From contig JADMKH010000203.1 in assembly GCA_018780025.1 (NCBI GenBank), positions 1 through 21,112 on the forward strand: a stretch of 21,112 nucleotides of DNA, written 5' to 3'. The DNA comes from Thiobacillus sp. (GTDB taxonomy: Bacteria; Pseudomonadota; Gammaproteobacteria; Burkholderiales; Thiobacillaceae). Positions 7,397-14,304 of this stretch are shown here, one piece after another. Below the pieces are notes generated by a model. That model worked only from the letters and a program-made list of their open reading frames with translations. It did no database searches and was not told where the DNA came from. A program made the position numbers and the translations under genes. Each line of letters opens with the position of its first letter. Within the stretch, counting starts at the first letter, position 1.

Positions 7397-7430
7397 TTTT
7401 CGGTAGGTTTAGCGCGAAGCCTACCGAAAA
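7397..7430. repeat. Perfect 11-bp palindrome in the intergenic region
   Basis: TTTTCGGTAGG (7397-7407) and CCTACCGAAAA (7420-7430) form a perfect 11-bp stem with a 12-nt loop. It lies between the stop of the anti-sigma gene (7455) and the start of the ATPase gene (7389). No U-tract follows on the minus strand, so it is not a classic terminator for the anti-sigma gene, though the hairpin may still stop or stabilise that transcript. It could also be a REP-type element or an operator, because it sits only 8 bp from the ATPase start codon. Confidence 0.7.
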
Positions 7431-7454
7431 GCCAGCCAATACAAAAGCGCGGAA

Positions 7455-8252
7455 TTATCCGCCGCCGGCGTGCCCGACCAGTTGGGTATACGCGGCGCCG
7501 GCCAGTTTGCGGATGTCGGCGGGGGCGATCTGGCCGGAAAGCGCGTAACCAAAATCACGGTCGATCCAGTAAAACACTTCCACGCCGTTTTCCGTCACGT
7601 GGCGAAATGAGGTTTCATGATTCTCCGCTGCCTTGCCCGCAGCAGCACGCCGCACATACAGGGTGACGCGGCGTCCGATCCCGTCCTGATACATGAACTG
7701 CGCGACCGGGCCCGATTCGCCGGTCAGCAAACGGCCGCCCAGCAAATCAAATCCCAGCACGGCGAAATCCGGCGCCTTGAGCTCGGTGCCGACGCGCTTG
7801 GAGAGCCAGCTCACCAGATGTTCGGCATGGGCGGCTTCGACTTCAACCGGGTGCCGCACCTCGGGGCTGAATACGGCATGGGCGATGGCGGCATCGCGAA
7901 CAAAGGGCTGCGTTGACGCGAGGGGCGGATTCACGGCTGACCGATCCGAGACCAGGCCGATGCCATACCCCACCAGGCCGCTCGCCACAAACGCCAATGC
8001 CGCGGCGATGGCCTTGTAAGGCGTTCGCGCTGGCTGCCGCCGTGCAGCACGCACCAGATGAATCGGCAGCGGCTCATTCAATACCGAGTCGAACGCAGCA
8101 TGCAGCGACTGATTCTGGCTCGCCCATGCCTGCACCCGCCCGGCATCAGCCGGGTGCGCAGCCAGCCAAGCTTCCACCTCCAGACGGCGCGCATCGGAAA
8201 GCGAGCCGTCGACAAAGGCATGCAGGTCGTCTTCGTTTACGCGGTCTGTCAT
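7455..8252 (-). CDS. Anti-sigma factor, single-pass membrane protein
   Basis: A 265-residue protein. The N-terminal cytoplasmic part has the usual anti-sigma pattern: EDDLHAFVDGSLSD, then ARRLEVEAWLAAHPADAGRV. One membrane helix follows at about residues 81-101 (AIAAALAFVASGLVGYGIGL), with a periplasmic sensor domain of about 160 residues. There is no Cys in the protein, so the zinc HxxxCxxC motif of ZAS-type anti-sigma factors is absent. The ATG overlaps the ECF sigma stop (ATGA, 8249-8252), the normal arrangement for a cognate pair. It should hold the sigma factor at the membrane until an envelope signal is sensed; the signal is unknown. Confidence 0.9.
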   Translation of the reverse strand: MTDRVNEDDLHAFVDGSLSDARRLEVEAWLAAHPADAGRVQAWASQNQSLHAAFDSVLNEPLPIHLVRAARRQPARTPYKAIAAALAFVASGLVGYGIGLVSDRSAVNPPLASTQPFVRDAAIAHAVFSPEVRHPVEVEAAHAEHLVSWLSKRVGTELKAPDFAVLGFDLLGGRLLTGESGPVAQFMYQDGIGRRVTLYVRRAAAGKAAENHETSFRHVTENGVEVFYWIDRDFGYALSGQIAPADIRKLAGAAYTQLVGHAGGG

Positions 8253-8746
8253 TTCACTACCTTCAATTGCACGACGGGTTCACCCGCGAGCATCTGCCGC
8301 ATCCGCTCGCGCGCCCGGGACAGGCGCGACATCACGGTGCCCAATGGCACCCCCAGAATCCGGGCGGCCTCGTCATAGGAAAACTGCTCCAGCCCCACCA
8401 GCAGCATCACCTCCCGCTGCGGTTCCGGCAACCGGGCCAGCGCCGCATGGATATCGCGTGCGCCCAGGGCTTCCATCTGCCCACCGCTCACCGGTATATC
8501 CAGCGCTTCATCGAGCGCGGAATCAGGGGGGCGATGGGCACGTATCTGATTTAAAAACAAATTGTGCATCAAGGTAAACAGCCAGGCCCGCAAGTCGGTA
8601 CCCGGCTGCCACAAATCCAGCTTGGCCAGGGCGCGCTCAAGCGTATCCTGAACCAGGTCGTCGGCGCGCGCGGCCTCCCCCGTCAGCGCCCGGGCATAGC
8701 GGCGCAGACGGGGCAGGTGCTCGATCAGATCGGGCCGGGCGCGCAC
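8249..8746 (-). CDS. ECF-type RNA polymerase sigma factor
   Basis: A 165-residue sigma-70 family protein with only regions 2 and 4. Region 2 reads ADDLVQDTLERALAKLDLW with DLRAWLFTLMHNLFLNQIR; region 4 reads LPEPQREVMLLVGLEQFSYD and a helix-turn-helix EAARILGVPLGTVMSRLSRA. The start is a GTG at 8744-8746 that directly follows the TGA of the lipoprotein gene (TGAGTG), so reinitiation is likely. It overlaps its anti-sigma partner by 4 bp. It probably directs RNA polymerase to its own operon and to unknown envelope or stress genes. The ECF subgroup cannot be fixed by eye. Confidence 0.95.
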   Translation of the reverse strand: MRARPDLIEHLPRLRRYARALTGEAARADDLVQDTLERALAKLDLWQPGTDLRAWLFTLMHNLFLNQIRAHRPPDSALDEALDIPVSGGQMEALGARDIHAALARLPEPQREVMLLVGLEQFSYDEAARILGVPLGTVMSRLSRARERMRQMLAGEPVVQLKVVK

Positions 8747-9121
8747 TCAGGGCTTGGCAGTGCGCCATACGTTGTTGACGCCATCACCGGTGGTATCGCC
8801 CGGCTTCTGGTCCTTGAACCACGTATACAGGGGCTTGCCCTTGTATGCCCACTGCCTGGCGCCATCGTTACGATTGATGATGCTGTACGAACCGTCGGCC
8901 TTTTCACCCGCAGCCGCAATCAAAGGCGGCCATTTTGTAGCGCAATCCTCTACGCAAACACTCTTGCCCGCATCAGCCGGATCTTTGTCGAAGGTATACA
9001 GGGTCATGCCGGCCGAGTTGGTCAGCACGCCTGCAGCGGTTTTAGTGGGGGCACCCATCGGGGTTGCGCAGGCAACCAGCAGGGCAAGACTGGCGAGAAC
9101 TGAAATTGAAGCGAGTTTCAT
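8747..9121 (-). CDS. Lipoprotein with secreted YX4D repeats (COG4315/Lipoprotein_15)
   Basis: A 124-residue lipoprotein with lipobox LLVAC (C18). Two copies of the Y-x4-D motif are visible: LYTFDKD (Y42-D47) and LYTWFKD (Y99-D104). Between them is a Cys pair in SVCVEDCATKWPPL (C56, C60). This is the pattern of the PF03640 'secreted repeat' family, whose function is unknown. The gene leads the operon, followed without any gap by the ECF sigma and anti-sigma genes, so it may be a target or part of the signal system. The leader holds ataaaggaac before the ATG as ribosome site (AAGGA). Function is not assigned. Confidence 0.9.
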   Translation of the reverse strand: MKLASISVLASLALLVACATPMGAPTKTAAGVLTNSAGMTLYTFDKDPADAGKSVCVEDCATKWPPLIAAAGEKADGSYSIINRNDGARQWAYKGKPLYTWFKDQKPGDTTGDGVNNVWRTAKP

Positions 9122-9167
9122 GGTGTTCCTTTATCAAGGGTTAATGGGCACTGCGAACTTGCACTGA

Positions 9168-9198
9168 CGTAAACACCGTCGCAGGCCGTTTTATTCCC
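9168..9198 (-). promoter_or_regulatory. Possible ECF-type promoter of the lipoprotein-sigma-anti-sigma operon
   Basis: On the minus strand GGGAATAA (9198-9191) looks like an ECF -35 element. Downstream lie CGACGGTGTTTACG and CGTC, possible -10 elements, but the spacing to CGTC (23 nt after GGAAT) is longer than the usual 16-17, and the spacing to GTGTTT (16 nt) fits a less usual -10. If real, it would mean that the sigma factor controls its own operon. The call rests on the -35 match and position only. Confidence 0.35.
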
Positions 9199-9213
9199 GC
9201 TCAACAAAGATTT

Positions 9214-9229
9214 TTCATGACTGCATGAA
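9214..9229. repeat. Short inverted repeat TTCATG-N4-CATGAA
   Basis: A perfect 6-bp dyad (TTCATG, ACTG, CATGAA) lies about 15 bp upstream of the possible ECF -35 element, in the 140-bp gap between the two minus-strand operons. It could be an operator; chance cannot be excluded for a dyad this short. Confidence 0.35.
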
Positions 9230-9232
9230 TTG

Positions 9233-9252
9233 CCCCCCTGGGTTCAGGGGGG
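9233..9252 (-). terminator. GC-rich hairpin after the TssQ-like gene
   Basis: CCCCCCTG and CAGGGGGG form a perfect 8-bp stem with a 4-nt loop, 9 bp past the stop of the lipoprotein gene at 9262. The stem is very stable, but only CAATTC follows on the minus strand, not a U-tract. It is a probable, not certain, terminator of the kinase-lipoprotein operon. Confidence 0.5.
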
Positions 9253-9261
9253 TCGGCACTT

Positions 9262-9642
9262 CTATTTAAGCGATTTAAACACGGGCCCCCATGAAGGATG
9301 GCCCGCTTCCGCCGGGGTTAACTGAAAATCCGGATTCAACTCCAGCACCTTGCGAAACGCATCGCGACAGGCTTTTTCCCGTGACTGGGCGCAATGCATA
9401 AAAGCCAGATACTTGTGCGCCGCCACCTTGTCTGAAGTCAAAAAAAGATCGGCCGCAAGCGCACTCTGTAAAAGTCGAGAAGCGTTCTTGTAATCGCCGT
9501 CTTCGTAAGCCCGGATACCCAACGACAGGTCCTTTTCAGCTTTGCGGAGGGCAAATTTATCCAGGCCCGCATCCCTCACAACTGGCGTTGCGCAGGCCGT
9601 CATGAGCAGCACAGCGCAAAGCAGCGCACCCATCTGCTTCAT
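9262..9642 (-). CDS. TssQ-like (T6SS-associated family) lipoprotein with TPR-like fold
   Basis: A 126-residue lipoprotein with lipobox LMTAC (C17). The mature part is helical and TPR-like: AEKDLSLGIRAYEDGDYKNA and ACRDAFRKVLELNPDFQLTP form helix pairs, and it ends in SWGPVFKSLK. This pattern matches lipoproteins annotated as TssQ, which occur beside kinase/FHA genes of type VI secretion loci. I start at the ATG at 9642 because AAGGA lies 7 nt before it; the ATG at 9648 is only 1-2 nt from that site. It lies 4-10 bp downstream of the kinase gene on the same strand. A periplasm-facing lipoprotein next to a membrane kinase suggests a sensor or scaffold role, by inference. No T6SS gene is in the window. 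Confidence 0.8.
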   Translation of the reverse strand: MKQMGALLCAVLLMTACATPVVRDAGLDKFALRKAEKDLSLGIRAYEDGDYKNASRLLQSALAADLFLTSDKVAAHKYLAFMHCAQSREKACRDAFRKVLELNPDFQLTPAEAGHPSWGPVFKSLK

Positions 9643-9652
9643 AGTCATATCC

Positions 9653-11140
9653 TTACCTGAATTTATGTCTGATTTTGAGCGACTGGCCCGGCATCACGTT
9701 CACGGTATCACGATAGCCTGCAAACGCCTGGTTGCGTATTTCCACGGTGTGCCTTCCCGGCTCCAGCTGCAACGTGTTGAGCGGGGGGGAAACACCCATG
9801 CTTTTTCCATCGATAAACACTTCGCCCCATGGCGAAATTGCAAGCGACAGGGTGGCTTTTTCCTGCGCCAGAGCGGCGGGCGCTGGTGTGGTTTTCGCTG
9901 CTGGCACAACGCGCGCGACGGGTTTCGCGGGCGCCGCAGGAAAAACCACAGGCGCGTTTGCAGCCACAACCGCCGGTTGCGGTACGGGGACACGCGGCAT
10001 CCCGGACACGGGTGCGACCTGAGCGGGCGCTGCACGCCGCAGCGGTTGGGGCGACTGCAAATAAATCGCGAATGCTGTAATGACCAACACCGGAACGGCA
10101 AAAAACAAAGCCTTGCGACTCAGTAGCGCAGCCTGGAGCGCCAATGCGATTTTTCCCTTGATGCCGGCCCGGCGATCTACGGACGCTGCCGCAAACACTT
10201 TTCGGGCTTGATGGGGCGGCAGGAACAGTGTGGTGTCGTGTTCTTCTGGCGGCAGGCTGCGGGCTTGCCGGGTGGTTGCCGACCGGTTGCTGGCAGTCGG
10301 CTGACTTGCTGCGTGGAGGGGGACTGCATCCTGATTTCTCAAATCCTGGGCGAACTCCCGGGCGGTCTGGTACCGATCCTCAGGCCGTTTGGCCAGCGCC
10401 CGGCTGACAATCCGGTCGAATATCGGGGGCACGCGGGGGTTAATCACGCTGGGCGGCGTGGGGTCTTCGTTCAGAATTTTGTACATGATGGCGCTCAGGT
10501 TGTCGCCATTGAAAGGCGTCGTCCCGGTCAGCATTTCGTACAGCACCACGCCCAGCGCAAAGATATCGGTTTTACCATCCGTGGCCTGACCCGCCACTTG
10601 TTCGGGTGCCATGTATTTGGGCGAGCCCAGCACGGTACCGAGTTGCGTGCGCGAACCCGTTGGAATCTGCGCAATGCCGAAATCCATGATTTTGACGTTG
10701 CGGTTCGGCGTGATCATGATATTTGCGGGCTTGATGTCGCGATGCACCACAAAGTTCTCATGCGCGTAGTTCAGTGCACTGGCAATGCGCGCCGCGATTT
10801 TTCCGATCATTTCGACCGGCAGCACCACGCCGGAATCGAGCATCTCGCGCAGCGATTCCCCTTCCAGATATTCCATCGCGATATAAGCGATATCGCCGGT
10901 TTCGCCGACGTCATAAATGGTGACGATATTGGGATGGTTCAAACGACCTGCGGACTTGGCTTCGCGGTAAAACCGCTCCTCGAACTCGGCGCGTTCTTCG
11001 TTTGACAAATTGAGGCTGATCGTCTTGATCGCGACCGTACGCTCAATTAATGGGTCAACCGCCTTGTAGACGGTCCCCATTGCGCCCTGTCCCAACGGAG
11101 CGATCACTTCATAACGACCAATTTTAGTTTGATTGAGCAT
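9653..11140 (-). CDS. Membrane Ser/Thr protein kinase (Hanks type) with PEGA domain
   Basis: A 495-residue kinase. The cytoplasmic kinase domain (about 9-270) has the Gly loop GQGAMG (17-22), Lys39 in VAIK, HRDIKPAN (133-140, catalytic D135), DFG (153-155), and APE (178-180), so it should be active. A linker (about 271-340) holds a DTTLFL motif (302-307). One membrane helix lies at about 344-361 and is followed by a Pro/Ala-rich periplasmic stretch. The C-terminus (about 428-495) is a PEGA domain: GEVFIDGKSMGVSPP then LQLEPGRHTVEI. The layout resembles PpkA/PknB-type kinases. It is divergent from the PP2C and FHA genes and runs into the TssQ-like lipoprotein gene, giving a kinase, phosphatase, phospho-reader and lipoprotein set. 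Confidence 0.95.
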   Translation of the reverse strand: MLNQTKIGRYEVIAPLGQGAMGTVYKAVDPLIERTVAIKTISLNLSNEERAEFEERFYREAKSAGRLNHPNIVTIYDVGETGDIAYIAMEYLEGESLREMLDSGVVLPVEMIGKIAARIASALNYAHENFVVHRDIKPANIMITPNRNVKIMDFGIAQIPTGSRTQLGTVLGSPKYMAPEQVAGQATDGKTDIFALGVVLYEMLTGTTPFNGDNLSAIMYKILNEDPTPPSVINPRVPPIFDRIVSRALAKRPEDRYQTAREFAQDLRNQDAVPLHAASQPTASNRSATTRQARSLPPEEHDTTLFLPPHQARKVFAAASVDRRAGIKGKIALALQAALLSRKALFFAVPVLVITAFAIYLQSPQPLRRAAPAQVAPVSGMPRVPVPQPAVVAANAPVVFPAAPAKPVARVVPAAKTTPAPAALAQEKATLSLAISPWGEVFIDGKSMGVSPPLNTLQLEPGRHTVEIRNQAFAGYRDTVNVMPGQSLKIRHKFR

Positions 11141-11181
11141 GCGGGGACCGTGCCAAGCGGCTTGCTTTAGGGCGATTCCTG

Positions 11182-12066
11182 GTGAGAGAATCCTCGGAAA
11201 GAAAGTATAACAAACACCAAGAGACTACCGCTTTGTCAAACAAGCCATCAAATACCCCGCTTTTCCTCGAGATTGCCACCAGGACTGACCCGGGCCTGCT
11301 CCGCAGTTTGAACGAAGACAGCATCGCCACGGTCGGCGATCTGGGCCTGTTGGTATTGTCCGATGGCATGGGCGGCTACCAGTCCGGCGACGTGGCCAGC
11401 AAACTGACCACCCAGGTCATCGTGGAGGGCCTGACCCAGGGCTTGCAGGGCAAGCTCAATCACAACAGCGATGTGGCTGCACTGGTGGTAGACGTAGTCA
11501 AAAGGGCCAATCGCGCGATTTTCATGGAAGGCGAACGACGCGCGCAGCGCATTCACAGCAGCCAGGAACAGATGATGGGGTCCACGCTGGCGCTGCTGCT
11601 GTTCAGAAACAACCATGTCACGCTGGCGCATGTTGGCGATTCGCGCATTTATCGATTGCGTGACACACAGCTGGAACTGCTCACGCATGATCATTCGCTG
11701 CTGCAGGAACAGATCGACCAGGGCATACTCAGTACCGAGGCCGCTGCCACGTCCCACAACCGTCATCTGGTAACGCGCGGGCTGGGCCTGGAATCCGAGG
11801 TGGAGGTGTCGCTGAGCGAGTGCGAAGCGCAGCCGGGCGATCTCTTTCTGCTGTGTTCGGATGGCCTCAACGATATGGTCGACAACACCGATATCCAGCT
11901 GGTGCTCAATTCGCTCCAGTCCAATTTACCGCTCGCCGCCAGCCAGCTGGTGATGATCGCCAACGACAATGGTGGCGAAGACAATATTTCCGTCATCCTG
12001 GCAAGAGCAGGCAAACAACCCGTAGCGAAGAGACTGGGTTTCTTTGCCCGGCTATTTGGAGGCTAA
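11182..12066 (+). CDS. PP2C-family Ser/Thr protein phosphatase
   Basis: A protein phosphatase of up to 294 residues. PP2C metal and phosphate motifs are all present: RSLNEDS (41-47), SDGMGGYQSGD (60-70), HVGDSRIYRL (150-159), CSDGLNDMVD (225-234) and GGEDNIS (264-270). It should reverse phosphorylation by the divergent kinase. The start is uncertain. The longest frame begins with GTG at 11182, without a clear ribosome site. A TTG at 11233, behind AAGAG, would remove 17 poorly conserved residues and would lie downstream of a TATAAC hexamer at 11206-11211 that may be the promoter -10. The C-terminus ends with an amphipathic KRLGFFARLFGG tail, possibly a membrane contact. The stop is 5 bp before the FHA gene. 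Confidence 0.93.
   Translation: MRESSERKYNKHQETTALSNKPSNTPLFLEIATRTDPGLLRSLNEDSIATVGDLGLLVLSDGMGGYQSGDVASKLTTQVIVEGLTQGLQGKLNHNSDVAALVVDVVKRANRAIFMEGERRAQRIHSSQEQMMGSTLALLLFRNNHVTLAHVGDSRIYRLRDTQLELLTHDHSLLQEQIDQGILSTEAAATSHNRHLVTRGLGLESEVEVSLSECEAQPGDLFLLCSDGLNDMVDNTDIQLVLNSLQSNLPLAASQLVMIANDNGGEDNISVILARAGKQPVAKRLGFFARLFGG
11206..11211 (+). promoter_or_regulatory. Possible -10 element for the PP2C-FHA operon
   Basis: TATAAC matches the sigma-70 -10 consensus at five of six positions, but no good -35 is seen 16-18 bp upstream. If it is used, translation of the phosphatase must start after it, at the TTG at 11233. Confidence 0.35.
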
Positions 12067-12071
12067 TACCC

Positions 12072-12755
12072 ATGGCAAAACTAATCGTCAGCCAAAACGG
12101 TGAAGTCGTCGAAAACCGGTTTCTCAACGCCTCCAGCTTCACCATCGGCAGCCTGGCCGACTGTGACCTCAGCCTGGCCGGCGAGGGCATCAGTCGTACC
12201 CACGCACGCATCACCTCAGTCGGCAATGATGACATTCTCGAAGACCAGGGCAGCACCAATGGCACGCTGGTGAATGGTCGGCTGATTACCCGGCATATTC
12301 TGCAAAACGACGATGTCATCGAAATTGCCCACATCCAGATTCGTTACCGCAACCATAAGGCCATTGACGGCCCCAGCTTCGACCGGACGATGATCATTCA
12401 GCCTTCGGGCGAGGCGCTCGGTGTCACCGCTCAAGCGGTGGGGACCTATGCACTGGCAACGGCAAAAAAAGAGCGCCGTTTCAGGGCCGGTGCGCGCATG
12501 GGCTTGGTCCGGATACTCAATGACGGCCAGTCAGCGCAGGAAATTGAACTGACCGAAGTGCTGCATACCTTTGGCGTGCCCGGCACGCAACTGGCAGTAA
12601 TCAATTCCCGCCCGCAGGGCTATTTCATCACCCACGTTGAAGGGAAAAAGCCGGCGCGGCTAAATGGCAAGTCCATCGGCCATGAGCCGCGACCCCTGTC
12701 CCCCGACGACACGATCGAAGTGGGCAACGCAAAGCTGCTGTTTCTGCTCAAGTAA
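12072..12755 (+). CDS. FHA-domain protein with a second, degenerate FHA-like domain
   Basis: A 227-residue cytoplasmic phosphothreonine reader. The N-terminal FHA domain (about 1-95) has the binding residues: FTIGSLADCDLSL (G26), ISRTHARI (S41, R42, H44) and STNGTLVNG (N63-G69). A linker holds FDRTMII (T106). The C-terminal part (about 150-227) again has an FHA-like outline, LHTFGVPGTQLAVI, ARLNGKSIG (N198-G199) and DDTIEVGNAKLLFLL, but lacks the Ser-Arg-x-x-His loop, so it probably does not bind phosphothreonine. GGAGG lies 9 nt before the ATG. A longer frame from 11820 is only the overlapping phosphatase sequence read out of frame. It likely binds the phosphorylated kinase or its targets. 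Confidence 0.92.
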   Translation: MAKLIVSQNGEVVENRFLNASSFTIGSLADCDLSLAGEGISRTHARITSVGNDDILEDQGSTNGTLVNGRLITRHILQNDDVIEIAHIQIRYRNHKAIDGPSFDRTMIIQPSGEALGVTAQAVGTYALATAKKERRFRAGARMGLVRILNDGQSAQEIELTEVLHTFGVPGTQLAVINSRPQGYFITHVEGKKPARLNGKSIGHEPRPLSPDDTIEVGNAKLLFLLK

Positions 12756-12823
12756 GCACACACGTCGCGGTTCGTCTGCCGGAACCCGGCCCATTTGAAT
12801 GGGAACGCGCCTGCTCAACACGC

Positions 12824-12850
12824 AAAAAAAGGGCGCTCTGCAGAGCGCCC
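12824..12850 (-). terminator. Terminator of the porin-glnK-amtB operon
   Basis: A perfect 20-bp palindrome, GGGCGCTCTGCAGAGCGCCC (12831-12850), is preceded by seven A on the plus strand. On the minus strand this makes a GC-rich hairpin followed by a U7 tract, 24 bp past the amtB stop at 12875. For the convergent FHA gene only GAGTTT follows, so stopping in that direction would be weaker. A smaller palindrome, CCCATTTGAATGGG at 12790-12803, lies closer to the FHA stop and has no U-tract. Confidence 0.92.
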
Positions 12851-12874
12851 GAGTTTCCTTCGGAGATAGCGTTT

Positions 12875-14293
12875 TTAGACGTTGTAAGCCCGCTCGCCGT
12901 GGCTTGCAGTATCCAGACCTTCGCGTTCCTGTTCTTCGCTGACGCGCAGTCCGATGGTCATGTCGATCAGCTTGAACAGCACCAGACTCACCACACCCGA
13001 CCAGACGATGGTGATGAGCACGCCGGTAGCCTGTGTCATAACCTGACCAGCCATCGTGTAACCGTCCACCCCGACACCACCCAGCGCCGGCGAGACGAAG
13101 ATGCCAGTGCCGATGGCGCCCACGATGCCGCCGATGCCATGGATGCCGAAGACATCCAGGCTGTCGTCGTAACCCAGCGCCTTTTTCAGGCCGGTGACGC
13201 CCCACAGGCAAACCACGCCGGCAATCGCGCCGAGGACGATCGCACCCATCGGACCGACCAGGCCGGCTGCCGGCGTGACGGCGACCAGTCCCGCAACCAC
13301 GCCGGACGCGAGACCCAGCATCGAGGGCTTGCCGCGCAGCATCCACTCGGCGAACATCCAGGACAGGCCTGCCGCAGCCGTCGCGAGGATGGTGTTGATG
13401 AAGGCCAGCGCGGCACCGCCGGTGGCTTCGAGGTTGGAGCCGGCGTTAAAGCCGAACCAGCCCACCCACAAGAGCGAGGCACCGATCATGGTCATCGGCA
13501 GATTGTGCGGCGGCATGGCGTCGCGGCCGTAGCCGATGCGCTTGCCCAGCACGATGGCGCCGACCAGCGCGGCAATGCCGGCGTTGATGTGCACCACGGT
13601 GCCGCCCGCGAAATCGAGCGCGCCGTGCTCAAACAGATAGCCCCCCGTTGCCCACACCATGTGCGTGATCGGCAGGTAGGAGAAGGTGAACCACAGCGCG
13701 CCGAATACCATCAGCGCGGAAAACTTCACCCGCTCGGCCAGGCCGCCGACGATCAGCGCCACGGTGATGGCGGCAAAGGTCAGCTGGAAGGCCACGAACA
13801 CCAGCTCGGGAATCACCACACCATCGGTAAAGGTCGCAGCGGTGCTGTCAGGTGTAATCCCCGCCAGGAACAGCTTGGACAGATCGCCGATCGCCCAGTT
13901 AAGCCCACCGCCATCGCCAAATGCCAGCGAATAACCGTACACCGCCCACAGGATGGAAATCAGGCAGAAAATGGCCATGACCTGGGTGAGCACCGACAGC
14001 ATGTTCTTGGCGCGAACCAGACCGCCGTAGAACAAGGCCACGCCCGGAATGATCATCAGGATCACCAGCAAAGTGGAAACCATCATCCAGGTGGTGTCGC
14101 CCTTGTCGGGGACGGGTGCTGCCGTCTCTGTCGCAGCAACCGCGGCAACTTCAACCGCAACTGGCGCCGTTTCCTCGATTGCCATAGTCTCAACCACAGC
14201 GGCTTCCGTCGGAGTCGTTGCATCTTGGGCAAACGTCATGCCGGGTGCCAGCAGAACACACATCAAGCCCAGAGAAGTAAGTAGCTTTTTCAT
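12875..14293 (-). CDS. amtB: Ammonium transporter AmtB
   Basis: A 472-residue inner-membrane ammonium channel. The signal peptide MKKLLTSLGLMCVLLAPGMT ends near A22 (TFA-QD). An unusual Ala/Val/Thr/Glu-rich stretch (about 23-66) precedes the first of about 11 helices. Amt marks are ALFYGGLVRAKN, the pore His in GGTVVHINAG and the second His in DVFGIHGIGGIVGAIGTGIF. The tail EEQEREGLDTASHGERAY is the usual cytoplasmic C-terminus that binds GlnK. The ATG at 14291-14293 lies 6 nt after AAGGAGG; a TTG two codons earlier lies within that spacer and is rejected. It follows glnK by 11 bp and ends before a strong terminator. Expression is expected under nitrogen limitation from the upstream sigma-54/NtrC region. 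Confidence 0.97.
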   Translation of the reverse strand: MKKLLTSLGLMCVLLAPGMTFAQDATTPTEAAVVETMAIEETAPVAVEVAAVAATETAAPVPDKGDTTWMMVSTLLVILMIIPGVALFYGGLVRAKNMLSVLTQVMAIFCLISILWAVYGYSLAFGDGGGLNWAIGDLSKLFLAGITPDSTAATFTDGVVIPELVFVAFQLTFAAITVALIVGGLAERVKFSALMVFGALWFTFSYLPITHMVWATGGYLFEHGALDFAGGTVVHINAGIAALVGAIVLGKRIGYGRDAMPPHNLPMTMIGASLLWVGWFGFNAGSNLEATGGAALAFINTILATAAAGLSWMFAEWMLRGKPSMLGLASGVVAGLVAVTPAAGLVGPMGAIVLGAIAGVVCLWGVTGLKKALGYDDSLDVFGIHGIGGIVGAIGTGIFVSPALGGVGVDGYTMAGQVMTQATGVLITIVWSGVVSLVLFKLIDMTIGLRVSEEQEREGLDTASHGERAYNV

Positions 14294-14304
14294 CGTCAAC
14301 CTCC

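Noticed and set aside
11820..12071. In-frame upward extension of the FHA gene
   Set aside because: It reads the phosphatase gene out of frame; the ATG at 12072 has GGAGG at good spacing and starts the FHA fold.
9262..12755. A type VI secretion locus
   Set aside because: Only regulatory-type genes are present; no sheath, baseplate, membrane-complex or effector gene lies in the window.
12899..14284. A 461-codon plus-strand frame antisense to amtB
   Set aside because: His/Gln/Asp/Arg-rich composition typical of the antisense of a high-GC membrane gene; no domain and no ribosome site.
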